Assembly: GCA_003218815.1 (NCBI GenBank)
Contig: QHON01000006.1
Coordinates: 1 to 6,285, forward strand
Length of the DNA stretch: 6,285 nt
DNA from: Verrucomicrobiota bacterium
Lineage (GTDB): Bacteria; Verrucomicrobiota; Verrucomicrobiia; Chthoniobacterales; UBA10450
Direction of reading: 5' to 3'
Each line of letters opens with the position of its first letter. Position 1 is the first letter of the stretch. This document shows, in pieces, positions 6,028-6,285 of this stretch. The position numbers and the translations under genes were made by a program. Below the pieces are notes generated by a model, which saw only the letters and a program-made list of their open reading frames with translations, was not told the DNA's origin and did not search any database.

Positions 6028-6285
6028 ATGGTCAGCCGTTCGCACATTCAGACTCGTCTCGGAGATCACATCAGTCATCTCGTGCAATGTCGACGCTGCC
6101 CGCGCATGCAATCGACCCCGGTCTCAGGCGGCGTGGTTGTGAGCGACGTCATGCTAATTGGCCAGGCGCCGGGACCAAGAGAGCCGGTTTTGCAGCGCCC
6201 GTTCGCGCATACCGCGGGGCGTACGCTCTTTCAGTGGTTCGAGAAATTCTGCGGCCTAAGCGAATTAATCGTTAGATCGACAATT
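6028..6285 (+). CDS. Uracil-DNA glycosylase superfamily protein, 5' part (truncated by window end)
   Basis: Eighty-six codons are open from ATG 6028 to the window edge. The protein shows a Cys pair C-R-R-C-P-R (C21, C24), as in the N-terminal part of the 4Fe-4S cluster site of family 4-like enzymes, then VMLIGQAPGPRE (41-52), which corresponds to the GEAPGxxE-type uracil-pocket motif, and RPFAHTAGRTL (57-67), corresponding to the PFVGxAGxxL segment. The family would excise uracil from DNA in base-excision repair. The remaining two cluster cysteines and the C-terminal His motif would lie beyond the window. The Q for E in the first motif and AHTAG in the second differ from classical family 4 and suggest a distinct subgroup; activity is unproven. 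It starts 12 bp after the DUF2905 stop, with no clear ribosome binding site. A start further downstream (ATG codon at residue 27) would remove the Cys pair and is less likely. Confidence 0.82.
   Translation, partial: MVSRSHIQTRLGDHISHLVQCRRCPRMQSTPVSGGVVVSDVMLIGQAPGPREPVLQRPFAHTAGRTLFQWFEKFCGLSELIVRSTI

Noticed and set aside
6087..6275. A 62-codon open frame near the right edge
   Set aside because: It overlaps the UDG-like reading frame from 6028, which carries the family motifs; this frame does not.

Overview
The window looks like ordinary chromosomal DNA from a free-living bacterium with mid-range GC. It holds six identifiable genes, two of them in full convergent or divergent neighbour relationships, plus a partial gene at the right edge and possibly a scrap of one at the left edge. 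Clear Shine-Dalgarno sequences are mostly absent, a TTG start is used, and the prenyltransferase resembles the menaquinone (futalosine-pathway) type. Together with the gene styles this suggests a soil Verrucomicrobiota-like organism, but that taxonomic guess is inference only. I see no phage, transposase, CRISPR, tRNA or rRNA sequence.

Layout. Positions 48-4228 form a rightward, probably co-transcribed block: a large Lhr-type superfamily 2 helicase (48-2690), a metallo-beta-lactamase-fold-like protein that has lost most metal ligands (about 2718-3335), and a UbiA-family polyprenyltransferase of the MqnP type (3332-4228) whose TTG start overlaps the preceding stop by 4 nt. The helicase start itself overlaps a possible upstream stop as ATGA. 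The block ends in a compact, nested palindromic element (4223-4279) made of two back-to-back hairpins enclosed by an 11-bp perfect inverted repeat. This element lies between convergent genes, supplies the prenyltransferase stop codon, and touches the rpiB stop codon from the other side.

The leftward block reads from about 5718 down to 4278: a class B (CbpA/DnaJ-like) co-chaperone without a zinc finger, then ribose-5-phosphate isomerase B carrying the actinobacterial-style Glu in place of the enterobacterial catalytic Cys. An 84-bp divergent intergenic region separates it from a second rightward unit: a 70-residue DUF2905 membrane protein (5803-6015), followed 12 bp later by a uracil-DNA-glycosylase-superfamily gene (from 6028) that runs off the window.

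Functionally the genes are housekeeping: nucleic-acid repair (Lhr helicase, UDG-like protein), quinone biosynthesis (MqnP), pentose phosphate metabolism (RpiB) and protein folding (DnaJ-like). I do not see a convincing undescribed multi-gene system. The items most worth a second look are the palindromic element at the convergent junction, the degenerate metallo-hydrolase coupled to the prenyltransferase, and the atypical UDG-like gene in the same neighbourhood as a CTD-less Lhr.
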